DNA of 11,723 bases, from NCBI GenBank assembly GCA_002751075.1, contig NAOQ01000319.1, positions 54,792-66,514 of the forward strand. The letters are read 5' to 3'. Below are positions 8,705-11,723 of this stretch, one piece after another. Position numbers and translations under genes: made by a program. This DNA comes from Ichthyophonus hoferi (taxonomy: Eukaryota; Opisthokonta; Ichthyosporea; Ichthyophonida; Ichthyophonidae). The notes beneath the pieces are model-generated. The model saw nothing but the letters and a program-made list of their open reading frames with translations. It did no database searches and had not been told where the DNA came from. Numbering within the stretch: the first letter of the stretch is position 1; each line of letters starts with the position of its first letter.

Positions 8705-9540
8705 GTAAGAGTACAATTGAATATAATATTTTCTTTGCAGGTAAACTTATGGACTGTGTCAAAATCTATTGAACTTATAGAATAATAATTACTGTTGATG
8801 GTTATAGACTATTCACCAGAAAAATCTTCTAAACGTGGGCTTATTCCCTCAAAAATATTTCTGTATACTTCCTCTCCCCTGTTAGAGGAGATACACATTC
8901 GTTGTTTCTTCCTCCCACCCACGGATTCTAACTTGGTTGTATTCGGAATTTCTGACTTCTGTTTGACTCTGAAAATGTTAAATGTTGACGCTTGTCTCCT
9001 AGATGCTACCATAACAAATTCCAAATTAAATACACAAAGAAGCCAAGTCTTTGGTACAAGTCTTTTATTAAGACAACCCTTATAACAGAAAGGATTCAGG
9101 CTAAGCCTGCAAATGCTGGTCATACAGGTTTTGGCTAAAGTCAATCCAGTTGACCATGTGGTAAAAAACATGCTCTTGCATAAATTACTCAATCTAATGG
9201 ATTGCTAACATCTAGTTAGCTCACAAAGCCCAATAATGTCCATAGATTATAAAATAAGTTGAAGAGTTGCATGTTGTACCATGTGGGATTAAATGCCAAA
9301 TGTCCAACACCACTTAAATTAGCCACGATCATTCATTTGCTAGTCTGCAGTAAACATTTTGGTATCAATTAAGTATAATTAGCGACATCATGTAATTAAT
9401 TAATTATCATTAATTAATCTTTAACTCTTACGAACCAAGTGTAACCTCATTGTAAACGCTATAGAAAATTTAGTGGTACAATGAAAAACTAAAAATAAAC
9501 TATGTATTTCTGTACAAGACATCATGAAGTATTCAGGCTA
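8705..9540 (-). mobile_element. Inverted copia-family fragment splitting RNase H
   Basis: Read on the minus strand, this holds a short polyprotein tail (9500-9540), an AT-rich untranslated stretch (9310-9450), an LTR-like block (about 9309 down to 8983 or 8935) and a gag-like start (about 8935 to 8715). Each part matches the part in the same order at 9862-10630 on the plus strand, at roughly 70-75% identity in the best patches by eye. It therefore derives from a related element inserted in opposite orientation. Exact ends and a target-site duplication were not visible. A minus-strand frame of 127 codons at 8809-9192 lies in it and is mostly LTR sequence. Old and broken. Confidence 0.8.
8983..9309 (-). 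repeat. LTR-like block in inverted fragment
   Basis: On the minus strand it starts TGTTGGAC and ends GTCAACA, giving the TG-CA termini of an LTR. It contains a TATA-like ttataaggg (9078-9086 region) and a poly(A)-signal-like AATAAA (9064-9069) shortly after, as at a U3-R boundary. Just past its end, at 8965-8976, attttcagagtc resembles the initiator-Met primer-binding site used by many copia elements, agreeing at about 8 of 12 positions with tggtatcagagc. An alternative end at 8935 would give 375 bp, close to the 367 bp of the plus-strand copy. Confidence 0.6.
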
Positions 9541-9916
9541 ATAATTGTGGATGCTAAAGTACTTTGACAGACTGACTCAGCAAGAAACAAAACATACATG
9601 TGCCCAAAGTTCTACTAAGAGCAAGCTCATTGCCTTCAACATATGCATCCAACAGAAATTGTACATCACATCATTTTTGGATTGCCCAGGGATTAACTGT
9701 CAGTCAGTCACCACATTTTGGGGCAATTTAAGGGCCATGCAATTATGTGAAAAGGCCTGTTTGCCCAAGAAAGAAAGACATAACAGAGTAAGGTAGTGGT
9801 ATGTAAGGAATGTCATGGAAAATGAGGAGGTCTGCTGAAGTATTTCAGCCCCTACAAGTGTTAGGCTGTATACTCTCCATGATGCCTTGCACCCCTAAAT
9901 ATTCAGTAGAATTTAG
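9541..9916 (+). pseudogene. pol: Copia RNase H, C-terminal part, and polyprotein tail
   Basis: The frame open at 9545-9796 carries SSTKSKLIAF and QLCEKACLPKKERHNRVR, two of the most conserved blocks of copia RNase H. Beyond it, WYVRNVMENEEVC near 9795-9835 and LYTLHDALHP near 9868-9895 match the last conserved region of the polyprotein. RNase H removes the RNA strand during reverse transcription. Its first part lies at about 8650-8700, on the far side of the inverted insertion. Broken. Confidence 0.88.
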
Positions 9917-10072
9917 AATGAGGTTTCCATTGGTAATTAAGAGTTAGACATTAATTAATAAAATTTAATTAATTACATTATGTCACTAATTATATTTAAT
10001 TAAAACAAGATGTTTAGTGCAGTCTAGCACACGAGCACATGAATTTAACATGTTTTTTTATATAAAAAATAG
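9917..10072 (+). other. 3' untranslated stretch before LTR
   Basis: Very AT-rich, with attaattaat repeats at 9950-9977 and a 16 bp palindrome (six T, atat, six A) at 10054-10069. Its reverse complement is visible at 9310-9450 in the inverted fragment, with shared marks such as the gagtta and taattaattac runs and gtttagtgcagtctagca against gtttactgcagactagca. This fixes it as element sequence, not host flank. No clear polypurine tract is seen before the LTR start. Confidence 0.65.
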
Positions 10073-10439
10073 TGTTAGTTATTGACATTTAATCATAATT
10101 AGTGATTAATGATATATAGTAACCAGAGTGATTCTTTATATAATAATTGGCTAATATGTTGCAGAAAACATGCTAGATAACAATTAAATTGAATACATAT
10201 TCAATAATATGTTGATCTTAAAGGCTTATCACCTAGTCAACTGGTATTGACTTGAACCAACAACTATATAACTAGCAATCACAAATGTAGCCTGAAACCT
10301 GATTTTATAGTGTTACAGTATAAAAATAACACACAAATTTTATCCATTACAAGAGATCGTTATAACTGTAAAGAGAAAAAATATGTTTACTCCTACTATA
10401 CCATAAATAAAATGTAAGACTGCCATTGCCTCTACAACA
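10073..10439 (+). repeat. LTR-like segment of the copia element
   Basis: It begins TGTTAG and ends CTACAACA, consistent with TG-CA LTR termini, and is 367 bp. The block at 10230-10320 (gtcaactggtattgactt, then tagcctgaaacct and a TATA-like tttata) matches 9075-9160 of the inverted fragment. It directly follows the end of the polyprotein and its untranslated stretch, as a 3' LTR should. No 5' partner is convincingly visible, so the element cannot be dated by LTR divergence. Confidence 0.65.
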
Positions 10440-10650
10440 AAATTGGGATCCATAGGCAAAAAGAAACAAAGGGTTCAACTCTCCTGCAATCCAATTAAAG
10501 AAGAAATACCAAGAAACTTTTCAGAGGTCTTTGACATTAGCATTAGACAGATATTCTATGCCCATTGACAGTGAAGTTGAATCTATAACTAGCAGCTTAG
10601 ATTCCAACAAGGTCATTGTAAAAGGAGTTCCAAAAGGGGTGAAATAATAG
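10440..10650 (+). pseudogene. Gag-like start downstream of the LTR
   Basis: Immediately after the LTR-like segment, translations in two frames are protein-like: GSIGKKKQRVQLSCNP near 10446, and SMPIDSEVESITSSLDSNK near 10555. The inverted fragment at 8935-8715 has matching translations in the same order (SVGGRKKQRMCISSN, later TINSNYYSISSIDFD). Conservation of amino acids after an LTR suggests the N-terminal part of the family's Gag, that is, the beginning of another copy joined to the LTR. An extra 3' gene of the element is the alternative. Broken. Confidence 0.45.
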
Positions 10651-11221
10651 CTACACAGACTGATAGCAACAGTTGCATAGTTGCATATCCTTGTTATTTA
10701 CCTAAACATACATGTACCACTTTAAGAATATTATGACAATCTAGGTTTAATGCTTGAATTATAGAAATGAGAAAACTATAGGGTAAACATAATATATCAT
10801 ACATTTATGTTAAGCTGTTTTTCTGACAATGATGCATGTCAGGGATGGACTATAATGCAAATCAAATTAGAAACCCCACCTCAACCACACACTGATAAAT
10901 TTATAACATTCAGAAGTGAAAGAAAAAAAATCAAACTATAACTATGACTATATTTGAGCATTGAAAATATAGTAGCTTATTTACAAATAGCTACATATTA
11001 TTAGTCTTAAGGTTTCTACACAATATTAAGTTAACAAGTAGGGGTGGAATCTTAATAGTGAAGCTGAATCTACTAAAGCTGGATATGCTCAACTTTTATT
11101 TTAAAGATCACTTATATCCTGTTATTTAATCATGGAAGTTTAGAATACCTTCAGTTATAGGAAGGAGTAAACGAGAGGGATGGGCTTGACTGTGAAACAC
11201 CGCCTATAGAAAGAATAAAAT
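10651..11221. other. AT-rich stretch with no recognised gene
   Basis: I see nothing assignable here. A short protein-like stretch in one plus frame near 10845-10925 (WTIMQIKLETPPQPHTDKF) could be a further gag remnant but is too short to support. There are no RNA genes or hairpins of note. Confidence 0.5.
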
Positions 11222-11340
11222 TAGTATAGTATAGTAGAGTAGAGTATAGTGTAGTATAGAATAGTATAGAATAGTATAGTAGAGTATGGTGTAGTATAGT
11301 ATAGTATAGTATAATATATTATAATATAGTATAACAATGT
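11222..11340 (+). repeat. Pentanucleotide array, GTATA type
   Basis: The array is mostly copies of gtata with variants (gtaga, gtgta, gaata), grading into ataatat near its right end. It is an imperfect microsatellite of about 120 bp. The long minus-strand frame over it is only a product of the repeat and not a gene. Confidence 0.9.
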
Positions 11341-11374
11341 AACAGTATAAAATAGCATGATATGACATAATATC

Positions 11375-11396
11375 ATATATATATATATATATATAT
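11375..11396. repeat. (AT)n dinucleotide run
   Basis: Eleven AT units without interruption lie between the two pentanucleotide arrays. A simple microsatellite. Confidence 0.95.
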
Positions 11397-11638
11397 TATT
11401 TATCATATTATATTACATTATTTCATGCATATTCTATATAAATCCAAATGATTTTCTAAAAAACTAATAGCCATACCTGATTAGCTGAAAGCTTTGGCTC
11501 GGTTTTTAAAATAGTCCCAGTTCCATAATTAGGCAGTAGGCGAGGGTAGGCTCCTGAACATACCTGAGAAGGAGTGTAAAGGAGGGTAAATTAGAGTATC
11601 AGTGTTAGATTCTAGTATGTTGCATCTATAGTATAACA
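11397..11638. other. Spacer between pentanucleotide arrays
   Basis: No open frame or motif of note. It includes purine-rich bits such as ggagtgtaaaggagggtaaa near 11570. Nothing else is seen. Confidence 0.5.
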
Positions 11639-11723
11639 ACAATACAATACAATACAATACAATACAATACAATACAATATAATACAATACAATACCATAC
11701 CATACCATACCATACCATACAAT
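11639..11723 (+). repeat. Pentanucleotide array, AATAC then CATAC type
   Basis: About ten aatac units are followed by about five catac units, and the array runs off the window end. Read on the minus strand the units are GTATT and GTATG, so with the GTATA array at 11222-11340 it forms a GTATN family in opposite orientation. Confidence 0.92.

Larger units (their letters stand above)
4540..10439 (+). mobile_element. Ty1/copia LTR retrotransposon, old and broken
   Basis: Reading along the plus strand, pieces of all copia polyprotein domains appear in family order: gag with a zinc-knuckle-like block, aspartic protease, integrase, reverse transcriptase and RNase H. Integrase before reverse transcriptase is diagnostic of Ty1/copia rather than Ty3/gypsy. 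An LTR-like segment follows at about 10073. The coding parts are spread over several frames with well over ten breaks, so the copy is dead and old. Two foreign stretches lengthen it: about 5684-6240 and 8705-9540. The 5' limit is uncertain because no convincing 5' LTR is visible. The lineage within copia could not be fixed; residues such as QLDIAG and YMEQPP in the RT do not look like the commonest plant wording, but this is weak. Confidence 0.93.

Noticed and set aside
8809-9192. 127-codon minus-strand frame, the longest in the window, as a possible gene.
   Set aside because: Most of it covers the LTR-like block of the inverted fragment. Only its last third overlaps the gag-like start.
10465-10495. 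tRNA-like B-box (gggttcaactctcc) after the LTR.
   Set aside because: No matching acceptor stem, D arm or anticodon arm lies upstream, and the stretch is explained as gag-like sequence.
10500-10650. Resemblance of one frame (RYSMPIDSEVESITSSLDS) to the C-terminal half of a metazoan alpha-crystallin/small heat-shock domain.
   Set aside because: The same amino-acid pattern recurs, diverged, at the matching place of the inverted copia fragment (8715-8800, minus strand). It is therefore element sequence, and the heat-shock resemblance is likely chance.
11221-11406. Minus-strand open frame of 61 codons rich in Tyr, Ile and Leu.
   Set aside because: It is a translation of the GTATA and AT simple repeats, not a gene.

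Overview
AT-rich eukaryotic nuclear DNA dominated by transposable-element remains. No intact host gene is visible. There is no operon layout, no bacterial ribosome-binding pattern and no tRNA or rRNA gene. Long low-complexity tracts and a decayed Ty1/copia retrotransposon point to a repeat-rich genome. The sequence alone does not decide between fungus, plant, alga or another lineage.

Layout. 1-2128: AT-rich, no recognisable gene, with a degenerate ~85 bp direct repeat and a perfect 16 bp palindrome. About 2129-3332: a decayed coding-like tract, richer in G+C by eye, with three plus-strand open stretches (one helical and Gln-rich, one Ser/Asn/Gly-rich) that I do not recognise. 3333-4540: AT-rich spacer with one small minus-strand open frame, a short GC-rich islet and a possible weak LTR-end signal near 4465.

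About 4540-10439: an old, broken Ty1/copia (Pseudoviridae-type) element on the plus strand. Its domains run in copia order: gag with a zinc-knuckle-like block, protease, integrase, reverse transcriptase, RNase H, then an LTR-like segment at about 10073-10439. It has well over ten breaks and is a fossil. Two stretches do not belong to its coding order: AT-rich DNA at about 5684-6240 between protease and integrase, and a segment at about 8705-9540 that splits RNase H.

The main result is that the segment splitting RNase H is an inverted, diverged copy of the sequence found at 9862-10630. In the same element-sense order, both arms hold the tail of the polyprotein, an AT-rich 3' untranslated stretch, an LTR-like block and the start of a gag-like frame. 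So a related element, or a tandem junction of the family, sits in opposite orientation inside the main copy, and the LTR at 10073 seems to lead into the start of another copy. The two arms flank about 320 bp of RNase H.

10650-11220 is AT-rich with nothing recognised. 11222-11723 holds pentanucleotide arrays of GTATN type in opposite orientations on either side of ~300 bp; the last array runs off the window.
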